A DNA stretch of 33,867 nucleotides from Pseudomonadota bacterium (GTDB lineage: Bacteria > Pseudomonadota > Gammaproteobacteria > Burkholderiales > Burkholderiaceae_E), in assembly GCA_029779755.1 (NCBI GenBank), contig JAKOZZ010000025.1:1-33867 (forward strand), read 5' to 3'. Positions 1-7,274 of this stretch are shown here, in pieces (position 1 is the first letter of the stretch; each line of letters begins with the position of its first letter). Position numbers and translations under genes: made by a program. The notes under the pieces are model-generated. The model was not told where the DNA came from. It ran no database searches and saw nothing but the letters and a program-made list of their open reading frames with translations.

Positions 1-530
1 CCACCGAGCAGGAGCTGCGGTCGATCGAGCAGCGCGCACGTGCGGTGCAGCGTGAACATGCCGCGCGGGCGCGCAGTGCGCTGGACGCCGAACGGCTCGA
101 ACGTCAGGCGCAGTCGCAGGACGAGCGCACGCAGGAGGCGGCCCGGCGCGCCGAGGATCAGCGGGAGCGCGCGCGTGCGCACGACGAGCGCACCCGTCAG
201 CGCGAAGACGAAGCCGATGCCCGCGCGCAGCGGGGCGCTGCCGAAGCGCAGCGACGTGAGGCGCGGGCACGCGAGGCGACAGAGCGCGACGCCGACGCAG
301 AGCAGCGGGCCGCCCGCGAGGCGGCCAACCGAGCGGCCTACGCCGAGCGGCTGCGGCGTCATGAGGCCGAGCGGGCCGAGGCTCGGGTTCGGCAGCAGGC
401 GCGCGAAGAGAAGGCGCGGCGGCGCGCCGAGGCGTCGGCCGAGGGGCCGTCCAGGGGCGCGCCTTCGGCGGGCCCCGGGACGGGCCGCTCAGACGCCCAG
501 CCGAACGGGGCCGACGCCCGGCGCCCGTGA
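1..530 (+). CDS. C-terminal part of a charged, helical (coiled-coil-like) protein, 5' end outside window
   Basis: The reading frame is open from base 3 and ends at TGA 528-530. A GTG at 45 is only an internal codon, since the frame continues upstream in the same style. The roughly 175 visible residues are almost entirely Glu, Arg, Ala, Gln and Asp in long alternating charged runs without proline, as in a long coiled coil or single alpha helix. The last 25 residues turn to Gly/Pro/Ser. No catalytic motif is visible. It converges on the PP2C phosphatase gene and overlaps its 3' end by 42 nt. A link to that phosphatase (for example a partner kinase or scaffold) is only a guess from position. I do not recognise the family. 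Confidence 0.6.
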   Translation, partial: TEQELRSIEQRARAVQREHAARARSALDAERLERQAQSQDERTQEAARRAEDQRERARAHDERTRQREDEADARAQRGAAEAQRREARAREATERDADAEQRAAREAANRAAYAERLRRHEAERAEARVRQQAREEKARRRAEASAEGPSRGAPSAGPGTGRSDAQPNGADARRP

Positions 531-1310
531 GCCGGGCGCGCGCGCGGCCGTCGGGCCCTGCACGGGCGCTGCGTGCGCCGGCGGGGCCGTGTCGGCGGGG
601 TCCAGACGCACCACCACCACCGAGCAGTTGTCGCCGCGCCCCTGCGCGCGCCGGCGGCTGAGGCCGATCAGATGGTCGGCGGCGTCGGGCGGCGCGAGCA
701 CGGCCAGGCAGCTGGCGATCTCGCGTGCCGCGAGCTGGTTCCAGATGCCGTCGGTGCACAGCACGAAGAGGTCGCCCGTACGCAGGGTGCGCATGCGCCC
801 CGGCGAGACGCTGGGGGCCGTACCGGCGCCCAGGGCCGCCACCAGAGCGGCATCGCCCTGGTGCACGGTCTGGTCGCCGGTCAGCTGGCGGATGCGGCGG
901 CCGCGCTGGTGGTACACGCGACTGTCGCCGACGTGACACCAGTCGGCGCGGCCCGGCTGGACCAGCACGGCCGCCATCGTGCTGCGCGGGCGCAGGCCGC
1001 CGGTCACACCCGCGACCCACAGGGCCGTGTCGAGTTCGTCCACCAGCCCGCGGAAGAACGCGTGCGGGTCGTCGTGGGCGGGTACGAAGCTCTGGAAGCA
1101 GCGGGTCGCCGTGCTGATGACCTGCTCGGCGGCCAGGGCGCCGCCGCTGCTGCCGCCGACGCCGTCGGCCACCACGGCCAGCACCACCGCGCGCGCCCGC
1201 GGGTGGCGGAGCACGACGACGCGATCCTGCTGCTCGGCGCGATCACCCCGATGCTGGGCAGACCAGCCGACGGGCTGAAGCGGACGGATGGGCGGCTGTA
1301 CCTGGGGCAT
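489..1310 (-). CDS. PP2C-family serine/threonine protein phosphatase
   Basis: A 273-residue protein with the PP2C (PPM) metal-dependent phosphatase motifs in order: GDRAEQQD near the N-terminus, ADGVGG, STMAAVL, CHVGDSRVY, LTGDQT, CTDGIWNQL and GRGDNCSVVVV. The Asp residues of ADGVGG, TDG and GDN are the expected Mn/Mg ligands. The family removes phosphate from Ser/Thr of proteins, usually opposite a Hanks-type kinase; no kinase is in the window. The C-terminal 35 residues are Ala/Pro-rich and probably disordered. The frame stays open upstream to 1436, but that would overlap the YdcH-like gene; ATG 1310 places the start just before the first motif. No Shine-Dalgarno is visible. An ATAATA/AATAAT stretch lies 9-10 nt upstream, so a leaderless start is possible. 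Confidence 0.88.
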   Translation of the reverse strand: MPQVQPPIRPLQPVGWSAQHRGDRAEQQDRVVVLRHPRARAVVLAVVADGVGGSSGGALAAEQVISTATRCFQSFVPAHDDPHAFFRGLVDELDTALWVAGVTGGLRPRSTMAAVLVQPGRADWCHVGDSRVYHQRGRRIRQLTGDQTVHQGDAALVAALGAGTAPSVSPGRMRTLRTGDLFVLCTDGIWNQLAAREIASCLAVLAPPDAADHLIGLSRRRAQGRGDNCSVVVVRLDPADTAPPAHAAPVQGPTAARAPGSRAPGVGPVRLGV

Positions 1311-1382
1311 GGGCCGGTCTATTATTCCAGCAGTGAATTCTGAAGGCCCGCCCGTCCGATCGACGGCAGCGGGTGCGTGACG

Positions 1383-1583
1383 ATGAGAGACGAGGAATCG
1401 ATCAAGCGGCGGATCGCCGAACTCCAGCTCGAACACCGCGGGTTGGACGCGATGATCGCCGCGATCGGCGAACAGCCCCGCTTCGACGAACTCCAGCTGC
1501 GGCGGCTGAAGAAGCGCAAGCTCCAGATCAAGGACTCCATCCTCCTGCTGCAGATGCAGCTCGTTCCGGACGTCCCCGCCTGA
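1383..1583 (+). CDS. YdcH-like (DUF465) small helical protein
   Basis: A 66-residue acidic/basic helical protein matching the DUF465/YdcH pattern: an N-terminal helix (IKRRIAELQLEHRGLD), a middle stretch with FDELQLRRLKKRKLQIKD, and a C-terminal helix ending near Pro-Asp. The LKKRKL-xxKD segment is the usual signature. Function of the family is unknown. A GTG six bases upstream (1377) is an alternative start; ATG 1383 is chosen because family members usually begin a few residues before the first helix. It is divergent from the PP2C gene; a TATTAT hexamer at 1320-1325 could be its -10 element. The helicase gene follows on the same strand, so the two may be co-transcribed. Confidence 0.8.
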   Translation: MRDEESIKRRIAELQLEHRGLDAMIAAIGEQPRFDELQLRRLKKRKLQIKDSILLLQMQLVPDVPA

Positions 1584-1642
1584 GCGGCACCTCGACCCCG
1601 TCGTCCCCCGACGCGCCGACCGGTGCGCTCGCGCGGCAGGCC

Positions 1643-3910
1643 GTGCAGGCGCTCGGGGCCGACGGTCCGTTCGCGCGCGCCCATCCCGGGTACGTCGTGC
1701 GGGCGGGGCAGCTCGGCCTGGCCGGCAGCATCGCCGATGCGATCTCCCGGGGCGGCAGCCTCATCGCCGAGGCCGGGACCGGCACGGGCAAGACCTTCGC
1801 CTACCTGGTGCCCGCGCTGCTGTCGGGCGGACGCGTGCTGATCTCCACCGGCACGCGCACGCTGCAGGACCAGCTGTTCGCGCGGGACGTGCCCGAGGTG
1901 GTGCGCGCGCTCGATCTGCGCGTGCAGACGGCGCTGCTGAAAGGCCGCTCGAACTACGTGTGCTGGCACCACCTGCAGCGCAATCTGCAGGAGGGCCGGT
2001 TTGCGCGACGCGAAGACATCGCCCACCTGCGCCGCATCGAGCGCTTCGCCGCCGTCACCGACACCGGAGACCGCGCCGAACTGGCCGGGCTGCCGGAGGA
2101 GGCGCCGGCCTGGTCGATGGCCACCTCCACGCGCGAGAACTGCCTCGGTCAGGACTGTCCCGATCTGGCCCGATGCTTCGTGGTGAAGGCGCGGCAGGCG
2201 GCACAGCGCGCGGACGTGGTGGTGATCAACCATCACCTGCTGTGCGCGGACCTGGCGCTGCGCGACGAAGGCGTGGCCGACCTGCTGCCGACCAGCGAAG
2301 TGATCGTGTTCGACGAGGCGCATCAGCTGCCCGAGGTCGCCACCCAGTTCTTCGGGTCGTCGGTGTCCACGCGCAAGCTCGCCGAGTTCGCCCGCGACAC
2401 GCTGCGCGCCGGCCTGGCCGAAGCCCGTGACGCCGCCGACTGGACGCTGCTGACGCAGGCGATCGAGCAGTCGCTGCGCGAACTGCGGCTGGTTGCCGGC
2501 CGACCGGGTCGCATGGACGGCGATCGGCTGCGTACGCGCTCCGACCTCCTCGCCGCCGTCGCCGGCGTGCTCGAGCGCGTGCGCGCCGCCGGTGTCGTGC
2601 TGGAATCGGCGGCGGTACGCGGGCGCGAAGTGCAGCGCTGTGCGCTGCGCGCCACCGAACTGTGCGAGCAGATCGCCCGCTGGCTGCAGCATCTGGGCAT
2701 GGTGGTGCCGGGGTCGCGTGCCGGGCCGCTTCCCTCCGGCGCGGCTGTCCACACCGGCGCGGCTGTCGACCCCGGTGTGCCTGTCGACCCCGGCGTGCCC
2801 ATTCCACCCGGCGCGACGGCCGGGTCCGACGTGCCGGCCTGGTCCGCGCCGCCGCCCGAGAGGTTCGGCCGGGAGGTGCTTGCTGCGTCGAGCGCAACGT
2901 CCGACCCGTCGATCGCCGGATTCCTGGCGGCGCTGCGGGCCGAGGACCAGCGCACGGGAGACCGCGACCCGGCGTGGACGGACGGCGATCCGGGACACCG
3001 GCCGGGCTCGGGCGATGCGGAGGGACACTCCGCCTCCGACGGGCGGCCCGCGCTGCCGGCCACGGTCGTCTGGATGGAGGTGACGGCGGCCGGGCTCACG
3101 CTGCACGCCACGCCGCTGTCGGTGGCCGACGTGTTCAGGCGCCACCGCCAGCAGCATCATCGCGCGTGGGTGTTCGTGTCGGCGACGCTGGCCTTCGGTG
3201 GCGACCTCGCCCCCTTCGCCGCCGCGATGGGCATCGACGACGCCGAGCATCATGTGTGGGACAGCCCGTACGACTACGCGACCCAGGGCCTGCTGTACGT
3301 GCCGCAGGGCATCGGGCCGCCGTCGGGGGAGGATTTCCCGGAGCGGGTGTTCCGCCATTGCTGGCCGCTCGTGAAGGCCAACGAGGGGCGGGCGTTCCTG
3401 CTGTGCACCACGCTGCGGATGGTCGACCGTCTGGCGGAGCGCGTGCGCGAAGCCCTGCGCGCCGACGGGCTCGACCATGAACTGCTGGTGCAGGGCGATG
3501 CGTCGCGCGCCGAACTGCTCGAGCGCTTCCGGACGGGGCGCGCCCCCATCCTGATCGGCAGTGCCAGCTTCTGGGAAGGCGTGGACGTGCCGGGCCGGCA
3601 GCTGTCGCTGGTCGTCATCGACAAGCTGCCGTTTGCGCCGCCCGACGAGCCGGTGCTGCGCGCGCGGATCGAAGCGGCCCGACGTGCCGGGGAGGATCCG
3701 TTCCGTGCGCTGCAGCTGCCGGCCGCCGCCATGGCGCTCAAGCAGGGCGCCGGACGGCTGATCCGTTCCGAGCAGGATCGGGGGCTGCTGATGGTGTGCG
3801 ACGAACGCCTCGCCGAGCGGCCTTATGGCCGGCGGCTCCTCAGAAGCCTGCCGCCGTTTCGCCGGACGCGGTCGGCCGACGAGGCGATGGCCTTCGTGAC
3901 GGGCGGCTGA
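1643..3910 (+). CDS. DinG/YoaA-type ATP-dependent DNA helicase with Fe-S cluster
   Basis: An XPD/DinG-like superfamily 2 helicase of about 755 residues. Visible motifs: Walker A AEAGTGTGKT, STGTRTLQDQL, four cysteines (about 107, 167, 172, 178; NYVC, ENC, QDC, ARC) placed as the 4Fe-4S ligands of the family, the DEAH box IVFDEAHQL, VFVSATL, GSASFWEGVDVPG and the final QGAGRLIRS motif. It should unwind 5'-3' and act in replication-associated repair. The start is uncertain: the frame is open to 1373 but overlaps the YdcH-like gene; GTG 1643 directly precedes the conserved GPFARAHPG segment, and CTG 1580 overlapping the previous stop is an alternative. Between DEAH and the second helicase domain is a Gly/Pro/Val insertion made of five six-residue repeats (2735-2824), not expected in the family. 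Confidence 0.88.
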   Translation: MQALGADGPFARAHPGYVVRAGQLGLAGSIADAISRGGSLIAEAGTGTGKTFAYLVPALLSGGRVLISTGTRTLQDQLFARDVPEVVRALDLRVQTALLKGRSNYVCWHHLQRNLQEGRFARREDIAHLRRIERFAAVTDTGDRAELAGLPEEAPAWSMATSTRENCLGQDCPDLARCFVVKARQAAQRADVVVINHHLLCADLALRDEGVADLLPTSEVIVFDEAHQLPEVATQFFGSSVSTRKLAEFARDTLRAGLAEARDAADWTLLTQAIEQSLRELRLVAGRPGRMDGDRLRTRSDLLAAVAGVLERVRAAGVVLESAAVRGREVQRCALRATELCEQIARWLQHLGMVVPGSRAGPLPSGAAVHTGAAVDPGVPVDPGVPIPPGATAGSDVPAWSAPPPERFGREVLAASSATSDPSIAGFLAALRAEDQRTGDRDPAWTDGDPGHRPGSGDAEGHSASDGRPALPATVVWMEVTAAGLTLHATPLSVADVFRRHRQQHHRAWVFVSATLAFGGDLAPFAAAMGIDDAEHHVWDSPYDYATQGLLYVPQGIGPPSGEDFPERVFRHCWPLVKANEGRAFLLCTTLRMVDRLAERVREALRADGLDHELLVQGDASRAELLERFRTGRAPILIGSASFWEGVDVPGRQLSLVVIDKLPFAPPDEPVLRARIEAARRAGEDPFRALQLPAAAMALKQGAGRLIRSEQDRGLLMVCDERLAERPYGRRLLRSLPPFRRTRSADEAMAFVTGG
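2735..2824 (+). repeat. Five in-frame 18-bp repeats inside the helicase gene
   Basis: Units start at 2735, 2753, 2771, 2789 and 2807. They encode SGAAVH, TGAAVD, PGVPVD, PGVPIP and PGATAG. Neighbouring copies are closest to each other (copies 1-2 share GCGGCTGTC; copies 2-3 share GTCGAC), as expected for stepwise slippage duplication. The stretch falls in a non-conserved loop between the two helicase halves. Confidence 0.85.
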
Positions 3911-3928
3911 GCGCCGGCGCGCCGGCGC
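3911..3928. terminator. Perfect 18-bp palindrome between convergent genes
   Basis: GCGCCGGCGCGCCGGCGC is its own reverse complement and begins right after the helicase stop, 24 nt before the bamD stop on the other strand. As RNA it folds into a 7-bp GC stem with a CGCG loop in either direction. There is no T-tract, so it may act only as a weak or Rho-assisted bidirectional terminator or a 3'-end stabiliser. Confidence 0.4.
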
Positions 3929-3952
3929 CGGGCACCCTTCGGGCCGGGGCGT

Positions 3953-4765
3953 TCAGCGCCAGACCTGCCACCAGCGCGCCTGCTCGCGCACCGGACCGCC
4001 ATTGGCGAGGTAGCGGCTCTCGGGGAAGTTGAGCTTCAGCACGCGCTCGGCGTCGGCGCGCAGGTCGTCGAGGCCCAGACGCTCGTACGAGGCCATCAGG
4101 ATGTACAGCGCCTCTTCCAGCGCCGGAGCCTGGTGGTACTGGCGCACCGCGCCGTGCGCACGGTTCACGGCGGCCACATAGGCGCCGCGCGAGAAGTAGT
4201 AGCGCGCGACGTGGACCTCGCCCGCGGCCATCGCGTTGACCAGGTACTTCATGCGCGCTTCGGAGTCGGCCGCGTACTTGCTCTCGGGGAAGCGCGTGAC
4301 CACCTCCTTGAAGGCGTCGAAGGCCTCGCGCGCCGCCTGCTGGTCGCGTTCCGACAGGTCCTGATTGCCCATGCGCGACAGCCAGCCCTGCTGCTCGTTG
4401 AAGTTGATCAGCCCGCGCAGGTAGTACACGTAGTCGAGCGCGCCGTGGTTCGGGTACAGCTTGAGGAACCGGTCGGTGGCGGCCAGCGCCATCGGGCGGT
4501 CGCCATCCTTGTAGTGCACGTAGGCGATGTCGATCTGCGCCTGCTGCGCCCACCGTCCGAACGGATAGCGCGCCTCGATCCGCTCGAGCGCCTTGATCGC
4601 GGCCTGCCAGCGCCCGCCGTCGATCTCCTCGCGGGCCTCTGCATATAATTTCTCGGGTCCCCAGCCGATCGTGTGATCGGGCGGTTCGGAAGAACTGCAT
4701 CCGGCCAGGGCGAGCGCCGCCGCCACGGCCCACAGCCACGTCTTCAACCAGGACCATCGTGTCAT
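3953..4765 (-). CDS. bamD: Outer membrane assembly lipoprotein BamD (ComL)
   Basis: A 270-residue lipoprotein. The N-terminus (MTRWSWLKTWLWAVAAALALAGC) is a signal peptide ending in the lipobox LAGC, with Ser after the Cys compatible with outer-membrane sorting. The body is TPR-like: LYAEAREEIDGGRWQAAIKALE, RYPFGRWAQQAQIDIAY, FLKLYPNHGALDYVYYLRGL, VVTRFPESKYAADSEARM and RYYFSRGAYVAAVNRA are characteristic BamD/ComL segments. It is an essential Bam-complex partner of BamA in folding outer-membrane beta-barrels. ATG 4765 is taken as start; a GTG nine bases upstream (4774) is possible. It is divergent from rluD, the usual arrangement in betaproteobacteria. Confidence 0.95.
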   Translation of the reverse strand: MTRWSWLKTWLWAVAAALALAGCSSSEPPDHTIGWGPEKLYAEAREEIDGGRWQAAIKALERIEARYPFGRWAQQAQIDIAYVHYKDGDRPMALAATDRFLKLYPNHGALDYVYYLRGLINFNEQQGWLSRMGNQDLSERDQQAAREAFDAFKEVVTRFPESKYAADSEARMKYLVNAMAAGEVHVARYYFSRGAYVAAVNRAHGAVRQYHQAPALEEALYILMASYERLGLDDLRADAERVLKLNFPESRYLANGGPVREQARWWQVWR

Positions 4766-4862
4766 CACTTGCACCGCCTGTTGCTCCGGACCGCATCCGC
4801 GTCGAGATCGCCGGTCGCCTGTCTGCGACCGCCGCCCGGCGCGGCGCCCGGGAGCGTTCCGC

Positions 4863-5960
4863 TTGAATGCCGCGGATTATATCGAAGGGGGGGACGCGTT
4901 CCTCGAACCCGGCGACACGCCGTTCGAAGGCAGCGACGCGCTTTCCGAAGGCGGTGACGGGACGCCCGAACGCGGGGACGCCGCCCTCGATGTCAGCGCC
5001 GAGATCGTGCTGCCGGCCCGGGATGCGGCGGGCGAGCGCGTCGACCGCTTCGTGGCGCGCGTGCTGGCCGGGCGCGGCGCGGCCGTGTCGCGCACGCGCG
5101 TGCAGCAGTGGCTGTCGCTCGGCGCGGTGTGGAGCGACGAGCGCGCGCTGACCGCCAGCACCCGCCTGGCCGGGTACGAGACGATCCGCGTGCAGCCGCT
5201 GCCGCGCGAGGCCGACCGCGCGTTCGAGCCGGACGACGTGGCGCTGCCCATCGTGCACGAGGACGAAGACCTGATCGTGATCGACAAGCCTGCCGGCCTG
5301 GTGATGCACCCGGCCCCGGGCAACTGGCGCGGCACCCTGCTCAACGGTCTGCTGTTCCACCGCCCGGGGCTGGCGTCGCTGCCGCGTGCCGGCATCGTGC
5401 ACCGGCTCGACAAGGACACCAGCGGGCTGCTGGTGGTGGCCTGCAGCGACCGGGCGCTGACCGCGCTGGTGGCGCAGCTGGCCGACCGCAGCATGTCGCG
5501 CCGGTACCTGGCAGTGGTGCAGGGCGCCGCCCCCGACGCGGGCACGGTCGACGCGCCCATCGGGCGCGACCCGGTGTCGCGCGTGCGCATGGCCGTGGTG
5601 GCGCCGGGATCGGGGCGCCCGTCGCGCACGCACTTCACGACGCTGGCGCGCTGGCAGTGCGACGGTCGCGATCTGTCGCTGGTGGAGTGCCGGCTCGACA
5701 CCGGCCGCACGCACCAGATCCGCGTGCACATGCGTGCGCTGGGGCATCCGCTGCTGGGGGACGCCCTGTACGGCGGTGCGATGCAGGGCATCGCGCGGCA
5801 GGCGCTGCACGCGTGGCGCCTCGGACTGCGACACCCGTCGGACGGTGGTCTGCGGCATTGGATCAGCGTGCCGCCCGACGACCTGCAGGGGCTGGTGCGG
5901 GCGGCCGGCGTGGACCTCGCGCAGCTGTGCCGCACCCTCGACGCGCGGGCCGGCACATGA
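4863..5960 (+). CDS. rluD: 23S rRNA pseudouridine synthase RluD, with N-terminal repeat extension
   Basis: RsuA/RluA-family pseudouridine synthase. After an unusual N-terminus comes an S4 RNA-binding domain (about residues 55-100), then the catalytic domain with HRLDKDTSGLLVVA (the catalytic Asp of HRLD), SRRYLAVV, and the C-terminal LDTGRTHQIRVHM and HPLLGDALYGG motifs. RluD modifies helix 69 of 23S rRNA. The start is TTG 4863: GGGAG lies eight bases upstream at ideal spacing and there is no in-frame ATG before the S4 domain. GTG 5007 is the main alternative. Residues 8-42 form five seven-residue acidic repeats not seen in typical RluD. pgeF follows with an ATGA overlap, the usual partner. 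Confidence 0.9.
   Translation: MNAADYIEGGDAFLEPGDTPFEGSDALSEGGDGTPERGDAALDVSAEIVLPARDAAGERVDRFVARVLAGRGAAVSRTRVQQWLSLGAVWSDERALTASTRLAGYETIRVQPLPREADRAFEPDDVALPIVHEDEDLIVIDKPAGLVMHPAPGNWRGTLLNGLLFHRPGLASLPRAGIVHRLDKDTSGLLVVACSDRALTALVAQLADRSMSRRYLAVVQGAAPDAGTVDAPIGRDPVSRVRMAVVAPGSGRPSRTHFTTLARWQCDGRDLSLVECRLDTGRTHQIRVHMRALGHPLLGDALYGGAMQGIARQALHAWRLGLRHPSDGGLRHWISVPPDDLQGLVRAAGVDLAQLCRTLDARAGT
4876..4881 (-). promoter_or_regulatory. Candidate bamD promoter, -10 TATAAT
   Basis: On the minus strand the hexamer is a perfect TATAAT, 110 nt before the bamD start. No convincing -35 is seen at 16-18 bp; TTCGAG lies at about 20 bp. If the TTG start of rluD is right, this promoter lies inside the first codons of rluD. 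Confidence 0.5.
4884..4988 (+). repeat. Five in-frame 21-bp repeats at the rluD N-terminus
   Basis: Each unit starts with GAA and has GAC as its fourth codon: EGGDAFL, EPGDTPF, EGSDALS, EGGDGTP, ERGDAAL (residues 8-42). The array is exactly 105 bp long. Confidence 0.85.
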
Positions 5961-6784
5961 ACCACCGCATCGATCCGGGCCCGATGGACCTGAGCGACGA
6001 CGAGCGCCTGCTGCCGCAGTGGCCGGCGCCGCCGCGCGTACGCGCGCTGGTGACGCTGCGCGGACATCACGGTGCCAGTGCCGGACCGTGGGGGCGGCCA
6101 GGGGGCGCCGCGGGCGGCATGAACCTGGGCGCGCACTGCGGAGACGATCCGCAGGCGGTGCATGCGAACCGGGCGCGTCTGCGCAGGGCGCTGCCCGCCG
6201 AACCGGTCTGGCTCGACCAGGTGCACGGCGTCGCCGTGTTCGATGCGGATGCCGCGCCGGCCGGGGCCGCCGAAGCGGGCCGCCTGCCGCAGGCCGATGC
6301 CGCGGTGACCGCGTGCGCGGGCCGACCGCTGGTGATCATGACCGCCGACTGTCTTCCGGTGCTGTTCTGCAATCGGGAGGGCACGGTCGTGGGCGCGGCG
6401 CACGCGGGCTGGCGCGGGCTCGCCGCCGGCGTGCTCGAGCGTACGGTTGAGGCGCTGCGGCGGCGCGCGCCCGGCGGATCGCAGTGGCTGGCCTGGCTGG
6501 GCCCGTCGATCGGCCCGAACCGGTTTGAAGTCGGCGACGACGTCGTCGATGCGTTCGTGCAGGCCGATGCTGCGGCATCCGCTGCATTCCGGCCGGGGGC
6601 GCGGCCCGGCAAGTGGCTGGCGGATCTGCCGCAGCTGGCCCGGATGCGTCTGCGCCAGGCCGGTGTCGATCAGACGTTCGGAGAGACGCGGTGCACGGTC
6701 GACGAACCGGAGCGCTTCTACTCGTACCGGCGCGACGGGGTCACCGGCCGGTTCGCGTCGCTCGTCTGGCTCGACGCCGACTGA
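5957..6784 (+). CDS. pgeF: Laccase-domain protein PgeF/YfiH (peptidoglycan editing factor)
   Basis: A 275-residue protein of the DUF152/YfiH family, called polyphenol oxidase or peptidoglycan editing factor. Key segments: NLGAHCGDDP, WLDQVHGVAV, TADCLPVLFC (metal-site Cys), GAAHAGWRGLAAGV (metal-site His), LGPSIGP.RFEVG and RDGVTGRFASLVWL at the C-terminus. In E. coli it hydrolyses wrongly built UDP-MurNAc-L-Ser; other members act on purine nucleosides. ATG 5957 overlaps the rluD stop as ATGA, which indicates translational coupling. The last 67 nt are shared with the 3' end of the small membrane protein gene on the other strand. Confidence 0.93.
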   Translation: MNHRIDPGPMDLSDDERLLPQWPAPPRVRALVTLRGHHGASAGPWGRPGGAAGGMNLGAHCGDDPQAVHANRARLRRALPAEPVWLDQVHGVAVFDADAAPAGAAEAGRLPQADAAVTACAGRPLVIMTADCLPVLFCNREGTVVGAAHAGWRGLAAGVLERTVEALRRRAPGGSQWLAWLGPSIGPNRFEVGDDVVDAFVQADAAASAAFRPGARPGKWLADLPQLARMRLRQAGVDQTFGETRCTVDEPERFYSYRRDGVTGRFASLVWLDAD

Positions 6785-7071
6785 GCGTTCACGTCCTTGC
6801 GCCTCTCGTCCTCGCGTGCCGCGGTCTCACCTGTCGCGGCCTCACTTGCCGCGGTCTCACCTGGCGCGACCTCACGCGCTGCGGCCTCACTCGCTGCGGC
6901 CTCCGCGCGCTTCTGGTTGCGCCGACGCTGCGGCGTGCCCATCAGGTACAGGAACAGGGCCAGGGGCAGCAGTCCGGTGCCGAGAAAGGTGACGACCCCC
7001 TTCAGCACGGTGGGCTGCATGATGGACACCATCAGCACGACGTAGATCCAGGCGAGGGCGACGATGTACAC
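6718..7071 (-). CDS. Small membrane protein with pentapeptide-repeat tail
   Basis: 117 residues from GTG 7071, with AGGGA nine bases upstream. Residues 1-45 hold two hydrophobic segments (about 3-20 and 25-44: IVALAWIYVVLMVSIMQP and VVTFLGTGLLPLALFLYLMG), followed by the basic stop-transfer TPQRRRNQKR. This head resembles short conserved membrane proteins of Burkholderiales of unknown function. Residues 58-87 are six five-residue repeats of the type AAASE, then a polar tail. The tail overlaps the end of pgeF by 67 nt. The repeats may have displaced an earlier stop: family proteins usually end soon after the basic cluster. The function is unknown. Confidence 0.65.
   Translation of the reverse strand: MYIVALAWIYVVLMVSIMQPTVLKGVVTFLGTGLLPLALFLYLMGTPQRRRNQKRAEAAASEAAAREVAPGETAASEAATGETAAREDERRKDVNAQSASSQTSDANRPVTPSRRYE
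6811..6900 (-). repeat. Six 15-bp repeats in the membrane protein tail
   Basis: On the plus strand the units begin CTCRC or CTCAC every 15 bp (6811, 6826, 6841, 6856, 6871, 6886). On the coding strand they read AAASE, AAARE, VAPGE, TAASE, AATGE, TAARE. Confidence 0.85.
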
Positions 7072-7154
7072 AGGGCATTCCCTAGTCGGGCGGTGATCGG
7101 GCGGAAGCCCGCGCCGGCACACGGTTTGCGCGGGTCGGCCGGGCATCGGGCGAT

Positions 7155-7183
7155 TTGGCAAAAGCACCACCGACGGGCAAAAT
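7155..7183 (+). promoter_or_regulatory. Candidate phaC promoter
   Basis: TTGGCA (7155-7160, five of six matches to -35), a 17-bp spacer, and CAAAAT (7178-7183, four of six to -10). Predicted start near 7190 gives a leader of about 85 nt that ends with the GGGGGA ribosome-binding site of phaC. Confidence 0.5.
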
Positions 7184-7274
7184 GATCCGGACCATTCAGG
7201 GCGCGGAAACGCGGATCGATTCGTGGGCTTTGCCGCGTCGTCGTGCGGCCGGGCCGAAAGTGTAGGGGGAACAG

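Noticed and set aside
1311-1330. Bidirectional symmetric -10 between PP2C and YdcH-like genes (TATTAT / ATAATA)
   Set aside because: The hexamers are plausible, but no -35 and only partial match; kept only as a remark in the gene entries.
1377-1583. GTG 1377 as start of the YdcH-like gene
   Set aside because: ATG two codons later is preferred; neither has a clear Shine-Dalgarno, so this is a small uncertainty only.
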